The position numbers and the translations under genes were made by a program. From assembly GCA_965204215.1 (NCBI GenBank), contig CBDBDZ010000014.1, positions 186,001 to 250,000 on the forward strand: a stretch of 64,000 bases of DNA. Reading direction: 5' to 3'. Below, one piece after another: positions 1 through 8,929 of this stretch. The notes beneath the pieces were generated by a model that ran no database searches, was not told the DNA's origin, and was given only the letters and a program-made list of their open reading frames with translations. The DNA comes from CBDBDZ01 sp965204215 (GTDB taxonomy: Bacteria > Pseudomonadota > Gammaproteobacteria > Pseudomonadales > GM7GCV1). Within the stretch, counting starts at the first letter, position 1, and each line of letters begins with the position of its first letter.

Positions 1-187
1 CGCATCAATTAATTCGCTTTTGTTCACTATAGTACCTATGAAGTATTGTTAAAAGATTGAGTTAGATTAAGGTGTGTTAGCAGTATTGATATCTGCCAAG
101 CACCTAACAATTAAAAACAATATTACTCTTAGGGTCAAGAGCTTTTGACAAGAAAGCAGGCTTTTCTAATGAAATACTGTGCTATTG

Positions 188-2611
188 CTAGTGTGCGGTG
201 GTGCTAGCTTGGGATTCGGTGTCCATTTTTGATGTTTTTGTATTTTCAGAACCATCAGACAAGGCAGCTTGAGGTTGGGTGATTAGTGCAATATCTAATA
301 CCTCGTCAATCCACTCTACTGCGTAAATCGTAAGGTCTTTTTTAACTTTTTCATCAATTTCCTGTAATTGAGGTTCATTTTCTTTAGGAATAATCACTGT
401 TTCTACGCCTCGTTGGTGAGCCGCCAGCAGTTTTTCTTTTAAACCGCCAATGGGTAGTACCTCGCCTTTCAGAGTAATTTCACCTGTCATAGCAACTGAT
501 GATTTCACCGCTATTTGTGTCAATTCTGAAATAATTGCAGTACACATACCAATTCCTGCGCTGGGTCCATCCTTAGGTGTTGCTCCCTCGGGGACATGAA
601 TGTGCAGGTCTTGCCGACTGTGAAAGTCTTCACTGACACCTAAAGCAGCAGTTCTACTGCGAACTACTGTCAGGGCAGCTTGTATTGACTCTTGCATCAC
701 ATCGCCTAAAGAACCTGTTTTAATGACTTTACCGGTACCTTGCAAAGCCGCTACCTCAATGGATAGTAATTCTCCTCCTGCACTGGTCCATGCCAAACCA
801 GTCACGCAACCCACTACACTTTTATTTCTTGCCTGTTGGTGACGATATTTCACTACACCTAAATACTTACCAACTGTTTTCGCCGTTAAGTTTACCGTTT
901 TCTTACCAGCAGTTTTGACCATGACATTGTCGGTGATAACTTTACGTACTAATTTATCAATTTCACGTTTCAGGTTTCTAACACCTGATTCTCTGGTATA
1001 ACTACGAATCACTTCAAGTAGGCCATCTTGCTTAAAGGTCAATTCTTTGTCCTTAGCGCCGTGACCTTTGAGTGATTTGGGAATTAGATACTGTGTGGAA
1101 ATTTGCATTTTTTCAGGTTCGGTATAGCCTGGAATGCGAATAACTTCCATTCGGTCTATAAGCGCTTCTGGAATTGCCATTGAATTAGCCGTGCAAACAA
1201 ACATGGCTTTGGATAAGTCAAAATCCACTTCAATATAATGGTCATTAAATGCCTTATTCTGTTCAGGGTCTAGCACTTCAAGTAGCGCTGCGGCTGGGTC
1301 TCCTCTGTAATCGGCTCCCAGTTTATCAATTTCATCAAGTAAGATAAGTGGATTATTGGTTTTAGAGCGCGATAATTTTTGAATAATCTTGCCAGGCATA
1401 GAACCTATATAGGTGCGGCGATGGCCTCTAATTTCAGCTTCGTCACGAACACCACCCAGCGCAATGCGGACATATTGGCGACCCGTTGCTTTGGCGATGG
1501 ACTCTCCTAAAGATGTTTTACCCACACCCGGAGGCCCTACCAGACAGAGTATGGGTCCGTGCTGACGATTAACACGTTTTTGTACGGCAAGAAATTCGAG
1601 AATGCGCTGTTTAACATCGCTTAAGCCGTAATGATCCGAATTAAGTACGCGTTGAGCATGGTTTAAATTTTTCTTTAGTTTTGAAGCCTTTGACCACGGC
1701 AAATTAATAATCCAATCCAAATAACTGCGCGTAACTGAGGCTTCTGCTGACATGGTCGATAGTTGTTTGAGCTTTTTGAGTTCAGCCTCTGCTTTATCCA
1801 GGGCATGTTGCGGCATTTTAGCTGCGGTTATTTGTTCTTGTAACTTATCGTGCTCGTTAGCTTCGGCTTCCGTTCCATTATTGAGTTCTTTTTTTATGGC
1901 TTTGACTTGTTCATTTAAATAGTAATCGCGTTGATTTTTTTCAATTTGCTGTCTTGCCTGACGTTGAATACTTTTGTCGATATCACTTTTGGTTTGCTGC
2001 CACTTGAGCGACTCCATCATCAATTCTGCGCGTTCATGCAGTGAAACTTGCTCTAATATACCTTGTTTGGTGGCAAATGGCAATGGTAGGTGCATTGCCA
2101 TCAAATCAATTAAACAGGTCAGGTCCAGTTCATTATTAATCCCATCAATAATTTCCTTTGCCAGCTTACTTTTATCTACCTTGCGGTATTCGACAAAACT
2201 GTTTTTCAAGGCTTTGACCCGAGCTATTGCTTCGGCATCACTTATTACGCTTTGTGGCAATACTTCATAGTTCGCTTGTAAATAGCCATCGCTGTCAATA
2301 ATGTGAGTTAAATGTACACGTTGCTTGCCTTCAACTAATAAGCGGTAGGTTCCATCAGGTAACTTCATCAATTGCACCATCGTTGCCAGTGTGCCATAAC
2401 GCTGAATATCGTCATTACCTGGGTCTTCGTGTTCCGGGTCGATTTGGGCGCTAAGTAATATTTGTTTGTAATCCGATGTCTCTGTTTTGGTAACCGCTTC
2501 TATTGATTTTTGTCTGCCGACAAACAAAGGCATAACCAGGTTTGGGTAAATGATGACATCACGCAAAGCCAGGAGTGGCAGCGGTTTATTGGGTAGTTTG
2601 ACAACATTCAT
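188..2611 (-). CDS. lon: ATP-dependent protease Lon
   Basis: Cytoplasmic AAA+ serine protease that unfolds and degrades damaged and regulatory proteins. The 807-residue product has the full bacterial LonA layout: N-terminal substrate domain (about 1-210), coiled region, AAA+ module with Walker A GPPGVGKT at 359-366 and Walker B LILLDEID at 422-429, and C-terminal protease domain with PKDGPSAG (Ser684) and KEKLLA (Lys727) forming the Ser-Lys dyad. Length is close to the usual 780-820. It is the last gene of tig-clpP-clpX-lon, 46 bp after clpX. The ATG start gives the standard N-terminus (MNVVKLPNKPLPLLALRDV). The 187 bp downstream hold no recognisable feature. Confidence 0.98.
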   Translation of the reverse strand: MNVVKLPNKPLPLLALRDVIIYPNLVMPLFVGRQKSIEAVTKTETSDYKQILLSAQIDPEHEDPGNDDIQRYGTLATMVQLMKLPDGTYRLLVEGKQRVHLTHIIDSDGYLQANYEVLPQSVISDAEAIARVKALKNSFVEYRKVDKSKLAKEIIDGINNELDLTCLIDLMAMHLPLPFATKQGILEQVSLHERAELMMESLKWQQTKSDIDKSIQRQARQQIEKNQRDYYLNEQVKAIKKELNNGTEAEANEHDKLQEQITAAKMPQHALDKAEAELKKLKQLSTMSAEASVTRSYLDWIINLPWSKASKLKKNLNHAQRVLNSDHYGLSDVKQRILEFLAVQKRVNRQHGPILCLVGPPGVGKTSLGESIAKATGRQYVRIALGGVRDEAEIRGHRRTYIGSMPGKIIQKLSRSKTNNPLILLDEIDKLGADYRGDPAAALLEVLDPEQNKAFNDHYIEVDFDLSKAMFVCTANSMAIPEALIDRMEVIRIPGYTEPEKMQISTQYLIPKSLKGHGAKDKELTFKQDGLLEVIRSYTRESGVRNLKREIDKLVRKVITDNVMVKTAGKKTVNLTAKTVGKYLGVVKYRHQQARNKSVVGCVTGLAWTSAGGELLSIEVAALQGTGKVIKTGSLGDVMQESIQAALTVVRSRTAALGVSEDFHSRQDLHIHVPEGATPKDGPSAGIGMCTAIISELTQIAVKSSVAMTGEITLKGEVLPIGGLKEKLLAAHQRGVETVIIPKENEPQLQEIDEKVKKDLTIYAVEWIDEVLDIALITQPQAALSDGSENTKTSKMDTESQASTTAH

Positions 2612-2657
2612 CGTTTAAAAAAATATACGCAGTAGTTTGTGCTCAATAGTTTTCGGT

Positions 2658-3926
2658 TTAATCTGCTGCTTCTTGTTTATTTTTGCCAGCATTGTGGTAA
2701 ACCAGCATAGGTTCTGCACCGCCCTGTATAACTGATGCATCAATAACCACTTTGGAAATATCGTCATCACTGGGAATTTCATACATGATATCGAGTAGTA
2801 CTGATTCTAAAATGGAACGCAACCCTCTAGCTCCTGATTTGCGTTCAATAGCTTTTTCAGCAATGGACTCCAGAGCGTCGGGGCGAACGTCTAATTCGAC
2901 GTTATCAATGGCAAACAACTCAGTATACTGTTTTAATAAAGCGTTTTTGGGTTTGGTTAAAATTTGAATCAACGCTTCTTCATCAAGCTCTTCCAGAGGC
3001 GCTACTACTGGCAACCTGCCAATAAATTCAGGTATTAAACCATAGCTGATTAAGTCTTCAGGTTCAACGGCTTCAAAAATATCTTTGTTTAATTCATCGC
3101 TCTTGGAACTAATGGTGGCACCAAAGCCGATGCTGGATTTTTCTTTACGCTCCATCACTATTTTCTCTAATCCTGAAAAAGCGCCACCACAAATAAATAA
3201 GATATTACTGGTATCTACATGAATAAATTCCTGTTGTGGGTGTTTACGACCTCCTTGCGGTGGCACGGCAGCAACCGTGCCCTCGATAAGTTTTAACAAA
3301 GCTTGTTGCACACCCTCACCCGATACGTCTCGGGTAATGGAAACATTGCCACGTGATCGTGTAATTTTGTCAATCTCATCAATATAAACAATGCCTCTTT
3401 GGGCCTTTTCTACATCATATTCACAAGCTTGTAATAAACGTTGAATAATATTTTCAACGTCTTCACCCACATAACCAGCTTCTGTTAAAGTTGTAGCATC
3501 ACTAATAACAAAAGGGACATCAATAAGTTTTGCCAAGGTGCTGGCAATTAAGGTTTTGCCAGAGCCAGTTGGTCCAAGGAGTAGAATATTACTTTTTTCT
3601 AGTTCGGGCTTGGAGTCGTCTTTCTTACTCGTTTTTTTGGCATTAAGTCGCTTGTAGTGGTTATAAACAGCAACCGATAGTACGCGTTTGGCATATTGTT
3701 GTCCAATAACGTAGTCGTCCAATACCCTTTTAATTTCACTGGGAATAGGTAGTGCTGGATTTTTGTTTTCAATTTCTCCTGTAAATTCTTCTTCGCTGAT
3801 AATATCATTGCAAAGGTCGATACATTCGTTGCATATAAATACCGAAGCACCGGCAATAAGCTTGAGAACGTCTTTTTGATTTTTGCCACAGAAGGAACAA
3901 TTAAAGTCGGTATTTTTTTTACTCAT
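2658..3926 (-). CDS. clpX: ClpXP unfoldase subunit ClpX
   Basis: AAA+ unfoldase that recognises tagged substrates and feeds them into ClpP. The 422-residue product starts with a C4 zinc-binding domain (Cys10, Cys13, Cys32, Cys35), followed by Walker A GPTGSGKT (118-125), the pore loop GYVGEDVE, Walker B IVYIDEIDK, the RKH loop (GGRKHPQQ) and the IGF loop (SSIGFGATI) that docks on ClpP. All signature elements of an active ClpX are present. It lies 36 bp after clpP and 46 bp before lon, and is almost certainly co-transcribed with both. Confidence 0.98.
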   Translation of the reverse strand: MSKKNTDFNCSFCGKNQKDVLKLIAGASVFICNECIDLCNDIISEEEFTGEIENKNPALPIPSEIKRVLDDYVIGQQYAKRVLSVAVYNHYKRLNAKKTSKKDDSKPELEKSNILLLGPTGSGKTLIASTLAKLIDVPFVISDATTLTEAGYVGEDVENIIQRLLQACEYDVEKAQRGIVYIDEIDKITRSRGNVSITRDVSGEGVQQALLKLIEGTVAAVPPQGGRKHPQQEFIHVDTSNILFICGGAFSGLEKIVMERKEKSSIGFGATISSKSDELNKDIFEAVEPEDLISYGLIPEFIGRLPVVAPLEELDEEALIQILTKPKNALLKQYTELFAIDNVELDVRPDALESIAEKAIERKSGARGLRSILESVLLDIMYEIPSDDDISKVVIDASVIQGGAEPMLVYHNAGKNKQEAAD

Positions 3927-3962
3927 AAGAACGAGGACTCACAATAAATTAAGGCAAAAAAT

Positions 3963-4574
3963 TTATCTTTTAGTTAGAATTTCGTCAATTATGCCATACT
4001 GTCGTGCTTCCGATGCATCCATGAAGGTATCTCGCTCAGTATCTGCACTAATTTTTTTAATGGTTTGTCCTGTGTGATGCGCTAATAGTTCATTAAGTTT
4101 TTTACGTATTTTTAATATTTCCTGTGCTTGTATGTTGATATCCGTAGCCTGGCCTTGAGCGCCGCCGCTGGGTTGATGAATCATTACACGGGAATTGGGT
4201 AGAGCAAAACGCTTACCCGGTTCACCTGCAGCTAATAAAAAAGAACCCATGCTACAGGCTTGACCAATACACATGGTGTTGACCTGAGGTTTAATAAATT
4301 GCATAGTATCGTAAATTGACATACCTGCTGTTACCGAGCCACCTGGTGAGTTTATATAAAAATGAATATCTTTGTCAGGGTTTTCTGACTCAAGGAATAA
4401 CAACTGGGCGACTACCAGGTTAGCTACCTGGTCGTTAACTTCGCCAACCAAAAACACAACACGCTCTTTAAGCAACCTTGAATAGATATCAAACGAGCGT
4501 TCACCACGACCCGATTGTTCAATAACAACGGGAACCATTCCTAAATTATTGGGCTTAATCATCGGATTTTTCAC
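3963..4574 (-). CDS. clpP: Clp protease proteolytic subunit
   Basis: Serine peptidase that forms the tetradecameric chamber of ClpXP. The catalytic triad is intact: Ser108 in GQACSMGS, His133 in MIHQPSGG and Asp182 in ERDTFMD. The 203-residue reading starts at 4574, inside tig. A second ATG at 4562 overlaps the tig stop codon (ATGATTAA arrangement) and may be the true start, giving 199 residues. Either start implies translational coupling to tig. The order tig-clpP-clpX-lon is the classical proteobacterial one. Confidence 0.97.
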   Translation of the reverse strand: MKNPMIKPNNLGMVPVVIEQSGRGERSFDIYSRLLKERVVFLVGEVNDQVANLVVAQLLFLESENPDKDIHFYINSPGGSVTAGMSIYDTMQFIKPQVNTMCIGQACSMGSFLLAAGEPGKRFALPNSRVMIHQPSGGAQGQATDINIQAQEILKIRKKLNELLAHHTGQTIKKISADTERDTFMDASEARQYGIIDEILTKR

Positions 4575-5889
4575 TCTCTAATTGATTATTTTCTGACTGT
4601 TGGTTCATAGCTTCTTCATAGTTCATGGATATTACTTTAACTTTCATTTGAGCAACAATATGTTCAACCACTTGCTCTTCCAGTATCTTCGCTTCCACCT
4701 GGTTCAGTGCGTTTTCATTACTGTAGTAAAAATCAATAACCTCTTTGGGTTGTTCATAGCCGTCGGCTTCAGCTTCTATAAAGGCTTTGATACGGTCTTT
4801 ATCGGGTTCTATGTCATCGGTTTCTACTATTTTACGCATGATTAGTGCTGCTTTAACAGTCTCTCTGGCTTTGTCTTCAAAAGGCTCGTCAGGGAATTGG
4901 TTAACATCAAATTGTTGTCCTCTTTCAAATTGTTGAAACATTTTGCGCTTGTCGTTATCGACTTGTTCTTTTAACAATGCTTTTGGGACTTCAATATCGT
5001 GAGATTCAATTAGCGCTTTGGTAACCGACTGCTGTAATTTTAACTTAATGCTCTGATTAAGGTTTTTTTCCATATTACTTTTAATTTTAGCGCGGAAATC
5101 ATCCATTCCACTGTCAATATCGAATTTCTTCATAAAGGCTTCATCGACGTCAGGAATTTGTGCTTCTGAAACAGAATGCAGTTTAATATCAAACTCTGCA
5201 GCAGCACTACGTAAATGTTCTGCCTGATAATCTTCCGGGAAAGTTACTGAAATGGTTTTTGGCTCTCCTGCTTTCATTCCCACAATGCCGTCTTCAAAGC
5301 CAGGAATCATGCTTCCAGAACCTAATTCTATTTCTTGTTCATTGGCAGAACCATCCTCTATCGGTTCGCCATCAATACGGCCATCAAAGTCAATCTTTAC
5401 TTTATCACCAATAGCTGCTTCACGTTCAACAACTTCATATTGTTTTTGTTGCTGACGCAATTGTTCTATCATATTATCAATATCAGTATCAACGATACTG
5501 GCTTCAATTTGCTCGATGTTTAATTTGGATAATTCGCCAACTTCAATATCAGGGTAAACTTCAACAATAGCGTTATAACTGATCTCTTTGCCTTTGTCAG
5601 CTTCTATGTTTTCAATCTTAGGCATGCCTAAAACGGGCAATTCTTTTTCTGTAACCGCTTGCTTGTACGAGTCGTTAATGGCATCGTTAACGGCTTCAAA
5701 ATAAGCGTTGTCTCCAAAGCGCAACTCAACAATATGCAAAGGGGTTTTGCCTTTGCGAAAGCCATCAATTTTGACATTCTTAGCAAGATCTTTCAGGCGT
5801 TTATCGACATTTTCTTGCGTGTAATCTACAGGCAATACCACTTTGATATTGCATTCTATCGACGATGTTTGATCAACAGTAACCTGCAT
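4555..5889 (-). CDS. tig: Trigger factor, ribosome-associated chaperone
   Basis: Binds the ribosome near the exit tunnel and shields nascent chains. The 444-residue product has the ribosome-docking signature GFRKGKTP (43-50), an FKBP-type prolyl isomerase domain (about 155-245, with GDKVKIDFDGRIDG), and a long helical, charged C-terminal domain. A GAGGAATTA ribosome-binding site precedes the ATG. First gene of the proteostasis operon; its end overlaps clpP. It starts 43 bp downstream of tRNA-Leu, on the same strand with no visible terminator between, so it may share that transcript. Confidence 0.97.
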   Translation of the reverse strand: MQVTVDQTSSIECNIKVVLPVDYTQENVDKRLKDLAKNVKIDGFRKGKTPLHIVELRFGDNAYFEAVNDAINDSYKQAVTEKELPVLGMPKIENIEADKGKEISYNAIVEVYPDIEVGELSKLNIEQIEASIVDTDIDNMIEQLRQQQKQYEVVEREAAIGDKVKIDFDGRIDGEPIEDGSANEQEIELGSGSMIPGFEDGIVGMKAGEPKTISVTFPEDYQAEHLRSAAAEFDIKLHSVSEAQIPDVDEAFMKKFDIDSGMDDFRAKIKSNMEKNLNQSIKLKLQQSVTKALIESHDIEVPKALLKEQVDNDKRKMFQQFERGQQFDVNQFPDEPFEDKARETVKAALIMRKIVETDDIEPDKDRIKAFIEAEADGYEQPKEVIDFYYSNENALNQVEAKILEEQVVEHIVAQMKVKVISMNYEEAMNQQSENNQLESEKSDD

Positions 5890-5931
5890 CTAATTCCTCA
5901 AAGTTAAAAGGTAGTTATAAAATTAATAAGA

Positions 5932-6016
5932 TGGTGCGAGTGGAGAGACTCGAACTCTCACGGGTTGCCCCACTAGAACCTAAACCTAGCGCGTATACCA
6001 GTTCCGCCACACTCGC
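5932..6016 (-). tRNA. tRNA-Leu (anticodon UAG)
   Basis: The minus strand folds as an 85-nt class II tRNA. The acceptor GCGAGTG pairs perfectly with CACTCGC, followed by discriminator A and an encoded CCA (TGG at 5932-5934 on the plus strand). The anticodon loop TTTAGGT gives UAG. A long variable arm and the GTTCGAGTC T-loop are present. It lies upstream of tig on the same strand and diverges from rpoH. Confidence 0.95.
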
Positions 6017-6029
6017 GTGCGAAGGCGCG

Positions 6030-6058
6030 ATTTTGCCACAGTGTCGTTACAGGTTCAA
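6030..6058 (-). promoter_or_regulatory. Probable sigma-70 promoter for tRNA-Leu
   Basis: On the minus strand, TTGAAC (6053-6058), a 17-bp spacer and CAAAAT (6030-6035) lie just upstream of the tRNA. A GC-rich stretch (CGCGCC) follows the -10, like the discriminator of stable-RNA promoters. The predicted start is within a few bases of the mature 5' end. The -10 is only a 4/6 match. Confidence 0.45.
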
Positions 6059-6106
6059 CTTTGATGTCTCTAAATAGTAAGTTTTTGTAAATGATAATTA
6101 GCAATT

Positions 6107-6135
6107 TTGATATTGCGCTTGAATATTTCTATAAT
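6107..6135 (+). promoter_or_regulatory. Sigma-70-type promoter of rpoH
   Basis: TTGATA (6107-6112), an exact 17-bp spacer and a perfect TATAAT (6130-6135) precede rpoH. The start site would be about 6142, giving a leader of about 200 nt. It overlaps the heat-shock-type promoter listed separately. Confidence 0.65.
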
Positions 6136-6145
6136 TGCCCCATAT
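6118..6145 (+). promoter_or_regulatory. Heat-shock (sigma-32) type promoter of rpoH
   Basis: CTTGAA (6118-6123) is followed after 14 bp by CCCCATAT (6138-6145), which fits the sigma-32 pattern (CTTGAAA, then CCCCATNT at 11-16 bp). If used, RpoH would activate its own gene. The last two bases of the -10 are already the first bases of repeat A1. Confidence 0.6.
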
Positions 6146-6263
6146 TAATTCGGTATGAAAATATCGAGCTAATATGTGGCACTAAAGAAGCGCCACTGAC
6201 GAGCAATAGTTCAACCCTGAACCATTGAAATACGCAGGAGCGATATTTTAATTGTCAGGTTAA
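6144..6263 (-). repeat. Repeat A copy 1 (short form) in rpoH leader
   Basis: Reverse-orientation copy of the A element. It runs from ATTAATTCGGTATGAAAATA to TTTTAATTGTCAGGTTAA and matches the complement of the copies at 25957, 31618 and 33927. Imperfect terminal inverted repeats begin TTAA. The core carries the decayed hairpin GACGAGCAATAGTTC (GACGAGCGATAGCTC in other copies). It lies between the promoters and the rpoH start codon, so it is transcribed as part of the leader. Confidence 0.8.
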
Positions 6264-6339
6264 TAATTAGATTGTAAAATATTTGTCTAATGGTAACTGC
6301 AATTAACAACCACAATTCTACCTTGTCGGGGGTAAAGCA

Positions 6340-7206
6340 ATGAGCACAGCGTTACAACCGCTGGATATGTTGTCGCCTGGAGGGAATTTAGAGACCTATA
6401 TTCAAGGCATATCGCGTATACCGGTATTGTCTGTCGAAGAAGAACGTGAATTAGCGGGAAAATGTTATTATGATGAAGACTTGGATAGCGCCCGTAAATT
6501 GATATTATCGCACTTGCGCTTTGTAGTTTATATTGCTAATACTTATAAAGGTTATGGCTTACCGTTAGGGGATATTATCCAGGAAGGTAATGTGGGGTTG
6601 ATGAAAGCGATTAAACGCTTTAACCCTGAACACGGTGTACGGGTAGTTTCGTTTGCTGTGCATTGGATTAAGGCTGAAATTCACGAGTTTGTTCTACGCA
6701 ATTGGCGCATAGTTAAAATTGCAACTACTAAAGCTCAACGCAAATTATTTTTTAATTTGCGTAGTCGCAAACAAGGTTTTGACCAGCTTACTATGGATGA
6801 GGCCAAAGCCATCGCCGAAGACCTGGATGTGGATGCCGAACAAGTGAAAGAAATGGAGAAACGTTTAATGGCATTTGACACTTCTTTTGATGGCCCCGAT
6901 GACGATGACGACGACTTTGGTATTAAAGCACCTGTTTATTATTTAGAAGACAAACGGTATGAACCGTTAAGGCTACTTGAAATGAGCGAAACCTCTGAAC
7001 TCAGTGAACAAGCGTTGCATGAATTTATTACCACTCTTGACGATCGCAGTCGTGACATTATTCAACAGCGCTGGTTTCAAGACAGTAAATCTACCTTGCA
7101 CGATTTAGCTGACCAGTACAATGTCTCTGCCGAACGTATTCGACAAATTGAAGAGGCTGCTATGAAAAAGTTACGCAAAAAGCTCGAAATTCGATTTCGA
7201 AATTAG
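6340..7206 (+). CDS. rpoH: RNA polymerase heat-shock sigma factor RpoH (sigma-32)
   Basis: Alternative sigma factor directing RNA polymerase to heat-shock promoters. The 288-residue product contains the diagnostic RpoH box QRKLFFNLR (133-141), region 2 (about 50-120, with GDIIQEGNVGLMKAIKRF) and a region 4 helix-turn-helix near the C-terminus (VSAERIRQIEEAAMKKL). An acidic run (GPDDDDDDFG, near 182-191) follows the RpoH box region. A GGGGG-containing ribosome-binding site sits 8 bp before the ATG. Divergent from tRNA-Leu/tig, with two overlapping promoters upstream, so regulation probably combines constitutive and heat-induced transcription. The leader also carries a repeat element. Confidence 0.97.
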   Translation: MSTALQPLDMLSPGGNLETYIQGISRIPVLSVEEERELAGKCYYDEDLDSARKLILSHLRFVVYIANTYKGYGLPLGDIIQEGNVGLMKAIKRFNPEHGVRVVSFAVHWIKAEIHEFVLRNWRIVKIATTKAQRKLFFNLRSRKQGFDQLTMDEAKAIAEDLDVDAEQVKEMEKRLMAFDTSFDGPDDDDDDFGIKAPVYYLEDKRYEPLRLLEMSETSELSEQALHEFITTLDDRSRDIIQQRWFQDSKSTLHDLADQYNVSAERIRQIEEAAMKKLRKKLEIRFRN

Positions 7207-7233
7207 TGCTCGTCTGTCTTTATCGCTGAATCT

Positions 7234-7923
7234 GTGATTATTCCACCCATTCAATCACGTCGCAAAGCCGTTCGCTCTTTTGTCATTCGGGCAGGACGAA
7301 TCACACAAGGACAAATCCAGGCCTTCGAGCGTTCGTGGCAAACTTATGGTTTAGATTTGGAAAAAGGTTTAATTGATAATTCAGAAACATTTCAAAACCA
7401 TAACCCCTTAGTGTTAGAAATAGGTTTTGGCGATGGCGAGAGTTTATTGCAACAATGTCAATTAGAACCTCGTACTAATTTCATTGGCATTGAAGTTCAC
7501 CCCCCTGGCATGGGCCATTTGCTTCAGTGTGTGGCTGAGTCCAACATCTCCAATTTACGGTTGTATTTGGCTGATGCTACGGATGTATTGGATGAATGTA
7601 TTGCTGATAATACCCTGCATCGCATTCAACTGTTTTTTCCTGACCCCTGGCATAAAAAAAAGCACCATAAACGACGCATTCTTCAACCTCAAACCATCGA
7701 ACTGTTTAAACAAAAGTTGCAGCCAGAAGGTATTTTGCATATTGCGACTGATTGGCAACCCTACGCCGAATGTATCCTGGAAAATCTTGTGACTGTATCA
7801 GGGCTAAAAAATAGCAGGCTTTCACACAGTGAAAAACCCAGTTGGCGACCGACTACCAAATACGAACAACGCGGCATTAATCGTGGTTATAAAATAAGTG
7901 ATATATTATTTATAAAATCCTGA
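7234..7923 (+). CDS. trmB: tRNA (guanine-N7)-methyltransferase
   Basis: SAM-dependent enzyme forming m7G46 in tRNA. The 229-residue product has the SAM-binding motif VLEIGFGDGES (60-70), the acidic residue that would contact SAM in FIGIEVH, and the TrmB signature FPDPWHKKKHHKRR (135-148). It starts with GTG 27 bp after rpoH, so the two may be co-transcribed. An arginine-rich N-terminal tail precedes the catalytic fold, as is common in the family. Confidence 0.95.
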   Translation: MIIPPIQSRRKAVRSFVIRAGRITQGQIQAFERSWQTYGLDLEKGLIDNSETFQNHNPLVLEIGFGDGESLLQQCQLEPRTNFIGIEVHPPGMGHLLQCVAESNISNLRLYLADATDVLDECIADNTLHRIQLFFPDPWHKKKHHKRRILQPQTIELFKQKLQPEGILHIATDWQPYAECILENLVTVSGLKNSRLSHSEKPSWRPTTKYEQRGINRGYKISDILFIKS

Positions 7924-8013
7924 TATAAGACCTATAGTTACTGGACTTTAATAAACTCAAAAGTTATCCTCCCTTTACCTTTTACATTAACTATTTATTT
8001 TTAGGAACTATTT

Positions 8014-8745
8014 ATGAAAATTACATATATTGCGTTATCAGGTTTACTAATAACAATACTCATAAGTTGTAACCAGAAAGCAGCTGAATCGAAGCAATCG
8101 TCACTTGAAACCAATGTTGAACAAGCTAGCTACATTATTGGCTATAACTCCATTAAACAGCTCGTAAGCCAGGGCGACTTAGACCTGGATAAAACCGCCA
8201 TGATAAATGGCGTGTCAGATGCGCTTGATAATGCCGATAGCAAACTGACCGCAGAAGTGATGCAACAAGCCATGCAACAATATCAGCAAGCGATTCAAGA
8301 AAAAGTTAAAGCCGCTCAAGAAGCTGCAGGCGCTGCAAATTTAGCAGAAGGCAAGGCTTATATGGAAGCTAACGCTAAAAAGCCAGGCGTAATTGTCGAT
8401 AAGTCGGGTGTTCAATATAAAATTTTGATTGAAGGTAAAGACCCTAAACCAGAAAGTACAACCAGCACCGTTAGAGTTAACTATGAAGGCAGACTGCTTG
8501 ATGGCACCGTTTTCGACAGTTCTTATCAACGCGGTGAGCCCATTGAATTTGCATTGAATAGAGTGATTAAAGGCTGGACTGAAGCTGTTCAATTAATGCC
8601 AGAAGGATCGACCTGGGAAGTTACCATACCTGGTGATTTAGCTTATGGACCTGGTGGTACTGGCGGTGTTATTGGTCCTAATGCCACGCTTATTTTTAAA
8701 ATTGAATTAATCAAAGCCAACGTCACTCAAGACGATACTAAGTAA
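8014..8745 (+). CDS. FKBP-type peptidyl-prolyl isomerase, lipoprotein (Mip/FkpA-like)
   Basis: Periplasmic or outer-membrane-anchored prolyl isomerase. The N-terminus is a lipoprotein signal with lipobox LISC (Cys19). Residues 30-130 form the helical dimerisation and linker domain typical of FkpA/Mip proteins (EQASYIIGYN, then a glutamine/alanine-rich helix). Residues about 150-237 are a complete FKBP fold (VRVNYEGRLLDGTVFDSSY, GWTEAVQLMPEG, IPGDLAYGPGG). A typical AGGAA ribosome-binding site precedes the ATG. Single gene, ending against the transposase remnant downstream. Confidence 0.93.
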   Translation: MKITYIALSGLLITILISCNQKAAESKQSSLETNVEQASYIIGYNSIKQLVSQGDLDLDKTAMINGVSDALDNADSKLTAEVMQQAMQQYQQAIQEKVKAAQEAAGAANLAEGKAYMEANAKKPGVIVDKSGVQYKILIEGKDPKPESTTSTVRVNYEGRLLDGTVFDSSYQRGEPIEFALNRVIKGWTEAVQLMPEGSTWEVTIPGDLAYGPGGTGGVIGPNATLIFKIELIKANVTQDDTK

Positions 8746-8768
8746 TTCAATTTACCTTCGCTACAATC

Positions 8769-8793
8769 TCTAATGCATAATCTTCTGGGTTAA
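8769..8793 (+). repeat. Repeat B right-end remnant
   Basis: TCTAATGCATAATCTTCTGGGTT matches the right terminus of repeat B (TCTAATGCATAATCTGGGTT) with a 2-3 base insertion. It begins exactly where homology to the decayed transposase ends, which suggests that a B element inserted here and was later mostly deleted. Confidence 0.5.
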
Positions 8794-8929
8794 AGCGAAA
8801 TCCATGCTTGGGTGCCAATTGTTGACAGCGCTATAAACAACTTATAAAAAAGTGATTCGTATAATGGATGCGGTTGTTGTTCATTCACTCGCGCTAATAA
8901 CGACTTGAGCAAAACCCAACGACACAAAC

